Assembly (NCBI GenBank): GCA_002279065.1
Contig: NCKB01000011.1
Coordinates: forward strand, 62,001-126,000
Reading direction: 5' to 3'
Source: Lysobacterales bacterium 15-68-25
Lineage (GTDB): Bacteria; Pseudomonadota; Gammaproteobacteria; Xanthomonadales; Rhodanobacteraceae
DNA length: 64,000 nt
Within the stretch, counting starts at the first letter, position 1. The number at the start of each line of letters is the position of its first letter. The position numbers were made by a program, and so were the translations under genes. Shown here in pieces: positions 43,487 through 52,181 of this stretch. The notes under the pieces are model-generated. The model was not told the DNA's origin and did no database searches. It was given only the letters and a program-made list of their open reading frames with translations.

Positions 43487-44158
43487 GTGTCCAGTCACGC
43501 CGTCATGCCCTTGCCCGCCCGTACGCCGATGAGCGACGAGGCGCGGATCGCCGCCGCCGCCGCGTTTGCCGACGAGATGGCGCGTCGTCGCACCGTGCGC
43601 GAGTTCGCCGACACGGCGGTGCCGCGCGAGGTGATCGAGCATTGCCTGCGCGCCGCCGGCAGCGCGCCCAGCGGGGCCAACCAGCAGCCGTGGCGGTTCG
43701 TGGCGGTGGGGCGGGGGCCGCTGCGCCAGCGCATCCGCGAGGAGGCCGAGGCGGAGGAGCGAGAGTTCTACGAGCGGCGCGCGCCGGACGAATGGCTTCA
43801 GGCGCTGGCGCCGCTGGGCACCGACGCGGACAAGCCGTTCCTGGAGACCGCGCCGTGGCTGATCGGCATCTTCTACGAACGCTTCGGCCTCGATGCCGAG
43901 GGGCAGAAGCACAAGCGCTACTACCCGCAGGAGTCGGTCGGGATCGCCACCGGGCTGCTGGTCGCCGCGCTGCATCGGGCGGGACTGGCCACGCTCACCC
44001 ACACGCCGAGCCCGATGGGTTTCCTCAGCGAGTTGCTGGGGCGTCCGCGCAACGAGATGCCGTTCCTGCTGCTGGTGGTCGGGCATCCGGCCGAGGGCTG
44101 CACGGTGCCGGCGATCGAGCGGCTGCCGCTGGACGCCTACGCCAGCTTCATCGACTGA
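43487..44158 (+). CDS. Nitroreductase family protein
   Basis: A 223-residue FMN-dependent nitroreductase-fold protein. RRRTVREF is followed by [15 protein letters not shown], the FMN phosphate/isoalloxazine site, and then [21 protein letters not shown] and [18 protein letters not shown]. The layout resembles the iodotyrosine-deiodinase/BluB-like branch. I start it at GTG (nine bases after GAGGGA) because the earlier ATG overlaps a promoter-like hexamer. It ends 11 bp inside the convergent MarR gene. Confidence 0.86.
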   Translation: MSSHAVMPLPARTPMSDEARIAAAAAFADEMARRRTVREFADTAVPREVIEHCLRAAGSAPSGANQQPWRFVAVGRGPLRQRIREEAEAEEREFYERRAPDEWLQALAPLGTDADKPFLETAPWLIGIFYERFGLDAEGQKHKRYYPQESVGIATGLLVAALHRAGLATLTHTPSPMGFLSELLGRPRNEMPFLLLVVGHPAEGCTVPAIERLPLDAYASFID

Positions 44159-44624
44159 ATCCGTCGGCCGCCGCGTCGGCGGTGGCGTCGACCACGCCCG
44201 CCAGCTCCTCCAGCAGGGCACGCAGTCGGGCCATCTTCGTAGCGCCCAGCTGCCCGGCAAGCCGTCGCTCGAAGTCCGCGCTGAGCTCGAGCAGGGCGGT
44301 CATCGCCTGCTCGCCGCGGCGGGTCAGCCGCACGCGCCGGGCGCGGCCGTCGTGCGGATCCGGGGCGGAGGCGAGATAGCCGGCCTGGCTTAGCGCGTCC
44401 ACCAGATAGGCCATGCTCTGCTTGGTCATGCCGGCGCGTTCGGCCAGCACGGTCAGCCGGGTGCCGTCGGCGTCGATGTGGCGGAACACCGTGCTGTGCG
44501 CGGCGCGGATGTCGTCGAAGCCGCGTTCGGCCAGCGCGCCGTACACGGCGTCCTGCAGGGCCTGGTACGGCAGCCGGAGCAGGCTGCCGAGGGTGCGCTG
44601 GCGGTCGGGAAAGGTCTTGGCCAT
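44148..44624 (-). CDS. MarR-family transcriptional regulator
   Basis: A 158-residue winged-helix regulator. HTH region: [29 protein letters not shown], then the wing [17 protein letters not shown]. Dimerisation helices at both ends fit MarR. It is divergent from an NTF2-like gene with a perfect palindrome (44629-44642) just upstream of its start. Autoregulation and control of the divergent gene are inferred. Its last 11 bp overlap the end of the convergent nitroreductase gene. Ligand unknown. Confidence 0.9.
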   Translation of the reverse strand: MAKTFPDRQRTLGSLLRLPYQALQDAVYGALAERGFDDIRAAHSTVFRHIDADGTRLTVLAERAGMTKQSMAYLVDALSQAGYLASAPDPHDGRARRVRLTRRGEQAMTALLELSADFERRLAGQLGATKMARLRALLEELAGVVDATADAAADGFSR

Positions 44625-44628
44625 GAGT

Positions 44629-44642
44629 CATGTTGCAACATG
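44629..44642. promoter_or_regulatory. Palindromic MarR operator candidate
   Basis: CATGTTGCAACATG is a perfect 14-bp palindrome five bases upstream of the marR-type start codon. A second element, GTCAG-5-CTGAC, lies at 44665-44679 and the two flank the divergent promoters. Size and spacing suit a MarR dimer. Confidence 0.55.
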
Positions 44643-44694
44643 GTCAGATTATCTGTCCAATATGGTCAGCAAGACTGACTAAATGGAGATGCCC

Positions 44695-45120
44695 ATGAAC
44701 GTCCCGCTTCACCCCGCGCCCGATCCGGTCGCCCGCAACCTCGCCGTCGTCGACCGCCACATGCGCGACGAGGCGCGCGACCCGGACGGCGTGCTTGCGC
44801 TGTACACCGAGGACGCCGTGCTGGAGATCCCCGGCCGCGGCCAGCGTTTCGATTCGCTCCAGGCGATCCGCGACAACTACGTGCGCATGTTCGCCTCGAT
44901 GGCCGAGATCGAGATCCAGCCGATGGACCGCTTCGCCACCGCCGAGCGGGTGGTGGACGAGTGCCTGGTGCGCCTGCGCATCACCGGCGACGGCGTGGTC
45001 AACGTGCCGGTGCCGGTCGGCTCGCGCGCCGAGCTGCGCCTGCTGCACGTGTTCCACATGCGCGACGGCCGCATCGCGCGGGAAGAGGTGTTCGAGGGCT
45101 GGCGCCGCCTCGACGGCTGA
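44695..45120 (+). CDS. NTF2-like (SnoaL-type) protein
   Basis: A 141-residue cytoplasmic NTF2-like protein without signal peptide, unlike the three others in the window. RNLAVVDRHMRDEARDPDGVLALYTEDAVLEIPGR is spread over residues 15-49, and LLHVFHMRDGRIAREEVFEGW closes the domain, the SnoaL pattern. Start is the third of three in-frame ATGs, seven bases after GGAG. It is divergent from the MarR regulator and probably its target. Substrate unknown. Confidence 0.85.
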   Translation: MNVPLHPAPDPVARNLAVVDRHMRDEARDPDGVLALYTEDAVLEIPGRGQRFDSLQAIRDNYVRMFASMAEIEIQPMDRFATAERVVDECLVRLRITGDGVVNVPVPVGSRAELRLLHVFHMRDGRIAREEVFEGWRRLDG

Positions 45121-45126
45121 ACCCGG

Positions 45127-45157
45127 CCGGGCCCGCGCATGCCGCCGGGCCCGGTTT
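45127..45157 (+). terminator. Terminator-like hairpin after NTF2-like gene
   Basis: A 9-bp stem CCGGGCCCG / CGGGCCCGG with a 10-base loop is followed by TTTGT. It lies six bases after the stop at 45120. The short T run makes it a weak candidate. Confidence 0.45.
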
Positions 45158-45236
45158 GTGCGACATTCTTCCCCGTCGCTTTCGCGGCAGGTTGCCGCGC
45201 CCGCTCCCGGGCCGGCGCTGCCGACAGGGGAATGCA

Positions 45237-46301
45237 ATGATCGAGCTGGAAGTGCAGATCCTCGCGCTCGACCGCGAGGAATTGCTGATGGACATCGGTC
45301 GGGTTGTCGCCGCCAGCGGCTTCGCGCTGCAGCGGCAGCGTCTGGCGGAAGACCGCCACGGTGCGCTGCTGACCCTGCTGGTGCGCGGGACGGCGCGGGC
45401 CCGGCGCACCCTGGATGCGGCCCTGGGCAAGCATCCGCGCGTGGTGAGCTTCGTGATCGAGCCGGCCGAGGGCGACACCATGCGGCCGCACTTCGCCGCC
45501 GCACGCCAGTCCGAATACGTACCTCCGCCTGCGCCGGCCCCGGCACCGAGTCGCGGCAAGCACGCGCTGTCGGGGCCGCCGATGCCGCCGCCGCCGCGGG
45601 TCCACGATGCCGAGGCGCTGGCCTTCTTCGACCGTGCCCCCGAGCGTACGACCTGGACGGAATCGATCGAGCTGCTGCCCAGGCTTGGCATGGACGCCGA
45701 TCCCCCGTGGGAGGCCTGGCCGGCCCCGATGATGGAGACCCCGCCGGTAGCGGAACCGCCACCGGCGACTCCCGCGCGGACGGTTCCTCCCGCGCCTTCG
45801 CCGGTCGCCGGGGGAGCCGCATCGGCACGCACCGAGCGCGCCGACGCTCCCTCGCTGGATGTCGATACGGTCGCGGTGGAACGTCTGATGCGTGCGCTGC
45901 CGGGGGCCTATCCCTCCGTGCTGCCGCTGGTCAAGGCCATGGACCGGACGGTCGTGCCGAGTGCGCGCGACGCGTCGCTGGCCTCGGCCGGTGTTCGCGT
46001 GGGCCGCTGGATCGCCGCCCGTCAGGGCGCGGCCGGCGTGCCGCTGCCGCCCGGCGACGCCCTGGCCACACGCGGCATGCCGGCATTGCGCGAGCTGCTC
46101 GACGCAAGGATGCATGGTGGTCAGGTGCACCTGGGGGCCAGTCCGCTGTGCGGTACACCGGGCCACTCCGGCTGCATGTTTTTCGCGGGCGTTTTGCGCG
46201 GCGCCGTCGAGCCGCTGGCCGGGGACGGCCCGGCCCAAGTGATCGGGCTGTGCTGCCGGGCGCTGGGGGCCGACGAGTGCGTGCTGACGATGGCCGACTG
46301 A
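45237..46301 (+). CDS. ACT-like / V4R-domain fusion protein
   Basis: A 354-residue cytoplasmic protein with three parts. Residues 1-78 look like an ACT-type ligand-binding domain (MIELEVQILALDREELLMDI, RVVSFVIEPAEGD). Residues about 90-200 are a low-complexity Pro/Ala linker. The C-terminal 150 residues form a V4R (4-vinyl reductase-like) domain: a GCMFFAGVLRGAVEPL helix and the closing CxxxGxxxC-type motif CRALGADEC (C340, C348). V4R domains bind small hydrophobic molecules or metal in regulators. It precedes the asnB-like operon by 107 bp in the same direction, so a sensory role for that operon is possible but unproven. Confidence 0.65.
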   Translation: MIELEVQILALDREELLMDIGRVVAASGFALQRQRLAEDRHGALLTLLVRGTARARRTLDAALGKHPRVVSFVIEPAEGDTMRPHFAAARQSEYVPPPAPAPAPSRGKHALSGPPMPPPPRVHDAEALAFFDRAPERTTWTESIELLPRLGMDADPPWEAWPAPMMETPPVAEPPPATPARTVPPAPSPVAGGAASARTERADAPSLDVDTVAVERLMRALPGAYPSVLPLVKAMDRTVVPSARDASLASAGVRVGRWIAARQGAAGVPLPPGDALATRGMPALRELLDARMHGGQVHLGASPLCGTPGHSGCMFFAGVLRGAVEPLAGDGPAQVIGLCCRALGADECVLTMAD

Positions 46302-46324
46302 GGCATCGTCCAGGGCGCACCGGC

Positions 46325-46330
46325 TATGCT
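46325..46330 (+). promoter_or_regulatory. TATGCT -10-like hexamer before amidotransferase operon
   Basis: Lies 79 bp upstream of the ATG at 46409, in the only gap ahead of the six-gene operon. The -35 region is not recognisable. Confidence 0.25.
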
Positions 46331-46408
46331 GCAGGTCCCGCCGGGACGACGCGCGCTGCCGGGGCAGCGGGATAGCGCGCCCGGGCCGGGCGAGAGGGAG
46401 CCCATCGC

Positions 46409-48358
46409 ATGTGCGGGATCGCAGGATTCGTCGGGGGACAGGACGCGCCGGACGCCACGCGCGCCACGCTGGAGCGGATGATCCACACCCTGCGCCACCG
46501 CGGGCCGGACGGTTTCGGCTACCACGTGGGCGAAGGCGTCGGGCTGGCCCACGCGCGGCTGGCGATCATCGACCTGGCGACCGGACAGCAGCCGATCCGC
46601 AACGAGCGCGGCACGGTGTGGACCGTACTCAACGGCGAGATCTTCAACTACCGCGAGCTGCGCCAGGCGCTCGAGGTGCAGGGCCATGTCTTCTACACGC
46701 ACTCGGATACCGAGGTCATCGTCCACCTGTACGAGCAGTACGGCGACGATTTCGTCGATCACCTGAACGGCCAGTTCGCCATCGCCCTGTGGGACGCCGG
46801 GCGTCGGCGCCTGCTGCTGGCGCGCGACCGCACCGGCATCCGGCCGCTGTTCCACGCCACCGCCGGCGGCCGGCTGTGGTTCGGCTCGGAGGTGAAGGCG
46901 CTGCTGGCGGTGCTGCCGCAGCTCGGTGCGCTGGATCCGCATGGCGTGGCGCAGGCGCTGACCTACTGGGGCGTGATCGACCCGGGGACCGTGTTCCAGG
47001 GTGTCCAGAGCGTGCCGCCCGGCCATGTGCTGGCGCTGGAGGCGGATGGCCGGCGTTCGCTGCGGTGCTACTGGGACTGGGAATTCCCCGAGCTCCGGGA
47101 CGGCCGTATCTCCCGCCCGTTCGCCTCCATCGACGAGGCCGCGTCCGCCCTGTGCGAGCTGCTGGTGGATGCGGTGCGGCTGCAACTGCGCGCCGACGTG
47201 CCGGTTGGCGCCTACCTCAGCGGCGGGCTGGACTCCTCCGGCGTGGTTGCGTTGATCCGGCACTACACGAACAACCCGTTGCGCACGTTCTCGGTGGCGT
47301 TCGAGGACGCCGAGTTCGACGAGAGCGATTTCCAGGCGCGGATGGTCGCCCACCTGGGTACCGACCACACCACGCTGCGCTGCACCCGGCGGGACATCGG
47401 CGAGGCCTTTCCGCAGCTGATCGAACACACCGAGGCGCCGGTACTGCGCACCGCCGGTGTGCCGCTGATGCTGCTGGCCGGCGACGTGCAGCGCCACGGC
47501 TTCCGCGTGGTGCTGACCGGCGAGGGTGCCGACGAGGTGTTCGGCGGCTACGACCTGTTCAAGGAGGCCAAGGTGCGCCGCTTCTGGGCGCGCCAGCCGG
47601 GGTCGACGTGGCGGCCGCGCCTGTTCGAGCGGCTGTACGGCTACCTGGCGCATTCACCGGTGGCCAACGCGGCGATGGCCCAGTCGTTTTTCGGGCGTGG
47701 CATGGAACACCGGCACCGGGCAGTGTTCGCACACCTGCCACGCTGGACCACCTCGCAGCGCGCACTGGCCTTCCTCTCGCCGGCCTGGCGGGCGGAACTG
47801 GAGGGCTGGGATCCGCTGGCCGCCTTCGAGGCGACCCTGCCCGAGGCGATCCACCGCTGGAGTCCGCTGGCGCGCGACCAGTACGTGGAAGCGCATTCCC
47901 TGCTGGCGTCCTACCTGCTGCCGATGCAGGGCGACCGGCCAGCCATGGCGCATTCGGTGGAGGGGCGTTTCCCGTTCCTCGACCACCGCGTGGTCGAGTT
48001 CGGCAACCGCCTGCCGGACCACTGGAAGATCCGCGGCCTCACCGAGAAGGACGTGCTGCGCCGTGCCCTGGCCGGCCTGCTGCCGGAGGATATCCGTCGG
48101 CGCACCAAGCAGCCGTACCGGGCGCCGGACCACGGCAGCTTCTTCATCGACGGCGAGCCGCTGGATTACGTGGCCGACGTGCTGGGCGGCGACAGCCTGC
48201 GCGAGGCCGGCTATTTCGACCCCGAACGGGTGGGGCGCCTGTTCGACAAGTGCCGCCGTGGCCAGGCGATCGGCTTCGCCGACAACCAGGCCTTCGTCGG
48301 CATCCTGTCGACTATGCTGGTCCACCGCCAACGTGTCCGTCGCGAACAGGTTGTCTGA
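46409..48358 (+). CDS. Asparagine-synthetase-like glutamine amidotransferase
   Basis: A 649-residue class II amidotransferase. The protein begins MCGIAGFVGG, so Cys 2 is the N-terminal nucleophile. HRGPDGFGYH and NGEIFNYRELR complete the glutaminase. The synthetase domain has the PP-loop YLSGGLDSSG and TGEGADEVFGGYD. It would adenylate a carboxylate and transfer glutamine-derived ammonia. Housekeeping AsnB is about 555 residues; 649 and the context (carrier protein, ligase, methyltransferase, NadE-like) match secondary-metabolite or surface-polymer amidotransferases. First gene of a six-gene operon. Confidence 0.88.
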   Translation: MCGIAGFVGGQDAPDATRATLERMIHTLRHRGPDGFGYHVGEGVGLAHARLAIIDLATGQQPIRNERGTVWTVLNGEIFNYRELRQALEVQGHVFYTHSDTEVIVHLYEQYGDDFVDHLNGQFAIALWDAGRRRLLLARDRTGIRPLFHATAGGRLWFGSEVKALLAVLPQLGALDPHGVAQALTYWGVIDPGTVFQGVQSVPPGHVLALEADGRRSLRCYWDWEFPELRDGRISRPFASIDEAASALCELLVDAVRLQLRADVPVGAYLSGGLDSSGVVALIRHYTNNPLRTFSVAFEDAEFDESDFQARMVAHLGTDHTTLRCTRRDIGEAFPQLIEHTEAPVLRTAGVPLMLLAGDVQRHGFRVVLTGEGADEVFGGYDLFKEAKVRRFWARQPGSTWRPRLFERLYGYLAHSPVANAAMAQSFFGRGMEHRHRAVFAHLPRWTTSQRALAFLSPAWRAELEGWDPLAAFEATLPEAIHRWSPLARDQYVEAHSLLASYLLPMQGDRPAMAHSVEGRFPFLDHRVVEFGNRLPDHWKIRGLTEKDVLRRALAGLLPEDIRRRTKQPYRAPDHGSFFIDGEPLDYVADVLGGDSLREAGYFDPERVGRLFDKCRRGQAIGFADNQAFVGILSTMLVHRQRVRREQVV

Positions 48359-48416
48359 GCGAGGTCAAGCAGCCGGGTTGAAAATGTGATGCAATTCACG
48401 AAACAGGGGGTGGCTT

Positions 48417-48698
48417 GTGAGTGCAGAACTGCCTCGGATCACCGCGGACATCCGCGCGTACATCCTGGAGAACCTGATGTTCAGCGATGACGGTTCCGTC
48501 CTCGCCGACGATGCGTCGCTGCTCGAGCAGGGCGTGATCGATTCCACCGGCGTGCTGGAACTGGCGATGTTCCTGGAGACGCAGTTCGGCATCTCGGTGA
48601 GAGCCGAAGACCTGCTGCCGCAGAACTTCGACTCGGTGAACAGCATGGCCGGCTTCGTCCAGCGTGCCACCGCCGGTCGCGCTGCGGCGGCGGTATGA
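48417..48698 (+). CDS. Acyl carrier protein
   Basis: A 93-residue phosphopantetheine-binding carrier protein. The attachment motif is GVIDSTGVLEL with Ser 43, the D-S-T variant common in stand-alone carriers for amino or unusual acids. Acidic four-helix composition. It starts at GTG after a G-rich site, 58 bp behind the amidotransferase. Its stop overlaps the ligase start by 4 bp (ATGA), so carrier and ligase are made together. It should be loaded by that ligase. Confidence 0.9.
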   Translation: MSAELPRITADIRAYILENLMFSDDGSVLADDASLLEQGVIDSTGVLELAMFLETQFGISVRAEDLLPQNFDSVNSMAGFVQRATAGRAAAAV

Positions 48699-50257
48699 CG
48701 GTTCGCGAGATCCGCCTGCTCCACGAGAGCCTGCTGCGGCATGGCAGCGATCCGGCGATGGCCGACAAACCGGTGGTGGTGGCCGAGGGCGAGCCGCACA
48801 GCTACGCCGAGCTGCTGGCGTGCGCCACGCGGCTGGCCGGCAGCCTGCAGGCGCGGGGCGTGCGGCGCGGCGACCGGGTGGCGATCTATCTCGACAACGG
48901 CTGGCCGGCGGTGGTGGCGATCTACGCCACGCTGCTCGCCGGTGGCGTCTTCCTGGTGGTCAATCCGCAGACCAAGTCGGACAAGCTCGCCTTCATCCTC
49001 GACGACTGCACCGCTCGCGTGCTGGTCACCGACGCCCATCTGCACGAGCAGTTCCTGCCGCTGCTGGACGGCTCGCGGCTGCCCGGCGGCGTGATCTGCT
49101 CCGGCGAATACCCGCGGCATCCGGCGGTGTCGGCGTTCGACGCCGCGGTCGGTGTGGGCGCGCCGGCGCCGGTGATGCCGACCGTGATCGGCCCGGACCT
49201 CGCCGCGCTGATCTACACCTCCGGCAGCACCGGCACCCCGAAGGGCGTGATGCAGACCCACCAGTCGATGGTGTTCGCCGGCGGCAGCCTGGTCGAATAT
49301 CTGCGGCTGTCGTCCGACGACCGCATCCTGTGCGCGCTGCCGCTGGCCTTCGACTACGGCCTGTACCAGCTGCTGATGACGGTGCGTCTCGGCGCCACGC
49401 TGGTGCTGGAGCGCTCGTTCACCTTCCCCGCGCAGGTCTTCGCGCGCATGCAGGCCGAGGGCGTCACGGTGTTTCCCGGCGTGCCGACAATGTTCGCCAT
49501 GCTGCTGGCGGCGCACCGCAAGTCGCCGTTGCGTTTCGAGGGCGTGACGCGCGTGACCAACACCGCCGCGGCACTGTCCGACGACAGTGCCGAGCGTCTG
49601 CGCGAGGTGTTCCCGCAGGCCCTCGTCTACAAGATGTACGGACTGACCGAGTGCAAGCGGGTCAGCTACCTGGAGCCGGAGTTGATCGACGAGCGCCCCG
49701 GTTCGGTGGGCAAGGCGATCCCGGGTACCGAGGTGTTTCTGCTCTCGTCGTCCGGCGAACCGACGCCGCCGGGCGAGATTGGCGTGCTGCATGTGCGTGG
49801 CCCGCACGTGATGCTCGGCTACTGGAACCGCCCGGATCTCTCCGAGCACATGCTGCGCCCGGGCCGGTTGCCGGGCGAGCGGGTGCTGTGCACGCACGAC
49901 CTGTTCCGCATGGACGAGGACGGCTTTCTCTACTTCGTGGGCCGCAGCGACGACATCATCAAGACTCGTGGCGAGAAGGTCAGCCCGGTCGAGGTGGAGA
50001 ACGCCATGAGCGCGATCGACGGCATCCGCGAGGTGGCGGTGGTCGGCGTCGAGGACGAACTGCTCGGCCAGGCCATCCGCGCTTACGTGGTGCTGCAGGA
50101 GGATGCCCGCCTGAGCGCCGGGCAGATCCGTGCGCTGTGCCTGCGGCGGCTGGAGAGTTTCATGGTGCCGCAGCAGGTTGTGTTCGTGGATGAGCTGCCG
50201 CGCACGTCCTCGGGCAAGGTGAGCAAGCGCGCGCTGATGGAGTCGATCGCGTCGTGA
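48695..50257 (+). CDS. AMP-forming acyl/aminoacyl ligase (ANL superfamily)
   Basis: A 520-residue adenylate-forming enzyme. The P-loop is YTSGSTGTPKG at 174-184. The A5-type motif is MYGLTECKRVSYLEPE, then GRSDDIIKTRGEKVSPVEVE (hinge) and the catalytic Lys K508 in TSSGKVSKRAL. It activates a carboxylic acid and presumably passes it to the overlapping acyl carrier protein. Whether the substrate is a fatty, hydroxy or amino acid cannot be read with confidence. Next gene 10 bp downstream. Confidence 0.9.
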   Translation: MTVREIRLLHESLLRHGSDPAMADKPVVVAEGEPHSYAELLACATRLAGSLQARGVRRGDRVAIYLDNGWPAVVAIYATLLAGGVFLVVNPQTKSDKLAFILDDCTARVLVTDAHLHEQFLPLLDGSRLPGGVICSGEYPRHPAVSAFDAAVGVGAPAPVMPTVIGPDLAALIYTSGSTGTPKGVMQTHQSMVFAGGSLVEYLRLSSDDRILCALPLAFDYGLYQLLMTVRLGATLVLERSFTFPAQVFARMQAEGVTVFPGVPTMFAMLLAAHRKSPLRFEGVTRVTNTAAALSDDSAERLREVFPQALVYKMYGLTECKRVSYLEPELIDERPGSVGKAIPGTEVFLLSSSGEPTPPGEIGVLHVRGPHVMLGYWNRPDLSEHMLRPGRLPGERVLCTHDLFRMDEDGFLYFVGRSDDIIKTRGEKVSPVEVENAMSAIDGIREVAVVGVEDELLGQAIRAYVVLQEDARLSAGQIRALCLRRLESFMVPQQVVFVDELPRTSSGKVSKRALMESIAS

Positions 50258-50267
50258 GGCCGGTCCG

Positions 50268-51158
50268 ATGAGCGAGTTGTTCGAGCGCATGCTGGCCCGT
50301 CTGGCGGATGGCTTGCAGGTGTTGCCCGACAAGCCGGAGGAGACGCCGGAGAGCGCGCTGCGCGCCCTGTGGCACACGGCCGCGGGCCGCCCATGCTCCG
50401 CGGTGGCCGCGACGCGCCGGCCGCTCCCGCCGATCGAGGCCACGCCCGCCGCGGTCACCGCGCTCGAGCGGCTGGTGCAGCGTCGCCTGCTGGGCGAACC
50501 GCTGGCTTATCTCACCGGCCGGCAGAGCTTCATGGGGCTGGAGATGCTCAGCGCGCCGGGCGCGTTGATTCCCCGGGTGGAGAGCGAGTTGCTCGCCGGC
50601 GCGGCGATCGAGCTGCTGCAGCGCATGCCCGGTGCGCCGCTGGCGGTGGACGTGTGCACCGGTTCGGGCAACGTTGCCTACGCGATGGCCTGGGGCGTGC
50701 CGCGTGCGCGCGTACTGGCCGCCGACCTCAGCAAGGAGGCCCTTGCGCTGGCGGAGGAGAACGGTCGCCTGCTCGGCATGGATGACCGCGTCGAGCTCCG
50801 CCAGGGCGATCTGCTGCAGCCATTCGACGAGCCTGCGCTGAAGGGCCGGATTGACCTGATCACCTGCATTCCGCCCTACATCCTCAGCGCCAAGGTTGCG
50901 GGAATGGCACCGGAGATCGCGCGGCACGAGCCGCGCGAGGCATTCGACGGAGGGCCGCTGGGCGTGACGATCCTGATGCGCCTGGTCGAGGAGGCGCCTT
51001 GGGTATTGCGCGCCGGCGGCTGGCTGGGCGTGGAGGTCGGCAAGGGGCAGGGACCGGCACTTGCGCGTCGGATCGCCCGCGACGGGGCGTTCGACGAGGT
51101 ACATGAACTGTGCGATGCCGAGGGCGCGGTGCGCGCGCTGCTTGCACGGCGCGCCTGA
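50268..51158 (+). CDS. PrmC/HemK-like SAM methyltransferase with altered NPPY motif
   Basis: A 296-residue class I methyltransferase with the PrmC/HemK domain order. A helical N-terminal part contains EPLAYLTGRQSFMGLEM. The SAM motif is DVCTGSGN (128-135) and the acidic residue is in AADLSKEAL. In place of the N-P-P-Y motif that binds the methylated amide it has CIPPYI (Ile 201). The PrmC LIPR-D/E-T-E pattern is also changed (LIPRVESELL). A substrate other than release-factor glutamine is therefore likely. The operon context suggests a pathway intermediate or carrier-bound acyl group. 42 bp before the NadE-like gene. Confidence 0.82.
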   Translation: MSELFERMLARLADGLQVLPDKPEETPESALRALWHTAAGRPCSAVAATRRPLPPIEATPAAVTALERLVQRRLLGEPLAYLTGRQSFMGLEMLSAPGALIPRVESELLAGAAIELLQRMPGAPLAVDVCTGSGNVAYAMAWGVPRARVLAADLSKEALALAEENGRLLGMDDRVELRQGDLLQPFDEPALKGRIDLITCIPPYILSAKVAGMAPEIARHEPREAFDGGPLGVTILMRLVEEAPWVLRAGGWLGVEVGKGQGPALARRIARDGAFDEVHELCDAEGAVRALLARRA

Positions 51159-51200
51159 GCGTGCATCCTGCCTGCAGGACGAGCATTGGGGGGGCAGGGG

Positions 51201-52181
51201 ATGACGAACGCGCTGGACTGGAACGTGCTGGCCATCGATCCGGCCGCCGAAGCGGACCGCATCGTGGCGTGGATCCGCGCCACACTGGCACAGACCCTGC
51301 ACCGGCGGGGGCTGGTGGTGGCGATCTCCGGTGGCGTGGACAGCTCGGTCTGCGCCGCGCTGGCGGTGCGTGCGGTGGGCGCGGCGCGGGTCTACGCGCT
51401 GATCCTGCCCGAGCGCGACTCGTCCGATCGCAGCGCGGTGGACGCCGGCGAGCTGGCCCGCTTCCTCGGTGTACGGGTGGAGACGCAGGACATCGCGCCG
51501 GCGCTGGCGGCGATCGGCTGCTACCGCTCGCGCGACGAGGCGGTGCGGCGCGTGCTGCCGGACTACCGTGAGGATTGGCGCATCAAGGTGGTGATCGCCG
51601 GTGGCCGCGAGGGCGGGATCAATCACTTCCGGCTGGTGGCCGAGGCGCCTGATGGACGCCGTTTCGACGAGCCGATGGCGCTACCGGAGTATCTGCAGAT
51701 CGTCGCCGCCACCAACTACAAGCAGCGCCTGCGCAAGACCATCGAATACCACCATGCCGACCGGCTCAACTATGCCGTGGTGGGTACGCCGAACCGGCTG
51801 GAATACGACCAAGGCTTCTTCGTGAAGAACGGCGACGGCTCCGCCGACCTCAAGCCGATCGCCCACCTGTACAAGTCCCAGGTCTACGCACTGGCGCGTT
51901 ACCTGGAGCTGCCCGAAAGCGTGGCCACCGCCGAGCCGACCACCGACACCTACAGCCTGGCTCAGGGCCAGGACGAGTTCTATTTCGCGCTGCCCTGGCG
52001 CTCGATGGACCTGGCGCTGTGGGCGATCGACCACGACCTGCCGGCCCGCGCGCTGTGCGCGCCGCTGGGACTGGACGAGGCGGCGGCCGAGGCGGTCTAC
52101 GCCGACATCCGTGCCAAGCGGCGCACGACGCGCTACCTTCACCTGGCCCCGCAGACACTGCCCGCCACGCCTGCTGCATGA
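51201..52181 (+). CDS. NadE-like ATP pyrophosphatase without glutaminase domain
   Basis: A 326-residue N-type ATP-PPase. PP-loop SGGVDSS is at 43-49. GTPNRLEYDQGFFVKNGDG and DLKPIAHLYKSQVYALARYLELPE match the NAD synthetase core, and PTTDTYSLAQGQDEF the PPi loop. The CN-hydrolase (glutaminase) domain of fused NAD synthetases is absent. Placement inside the carrier-protein operon, overlapping the next start by 4 bp, suggests an amidation or ligation step of this pathway rather than NAD synthesis. A true ammonia-dependent NadE remains possible. GGGG precedes the ATG. Confidence 0.85.
   Translation: MTNALDWNVLAIDPAAEADRIVAWIRATLAQTLHRRGLVVAISGGVDSSVCAALAVRAVGAARVYALILPERDSSDRSAVDAGELARFLGVRVETQDIAPALAAIGCYRSRDEAVRRVLPDYREDWRIKVVIAGGREGGINHFRLVAEAPDGRRFDEPMALPEYLQIVAATNYKQRLRKTIEYHHADRLNYAVVGTPNRLEYDQGFFVKNGDGSADLKPIAHLYKSQVYALARYLELPESVATAEPTTDTYSLAQGQDEFYFALPWRSMDLALWAIDHDLPARALCAPLGLDEAAAEAVYADIRAKRRTTRYLHLAPQTLPATPAA

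Noticed and set aside
48695-50257. Ligase and carrier as fragments of a broken NRPS
   Set aside because: Both are full-length single-domain proteins with their own starts and a coupled ATGA overlap; no condensation or thioesterase remnants are present.
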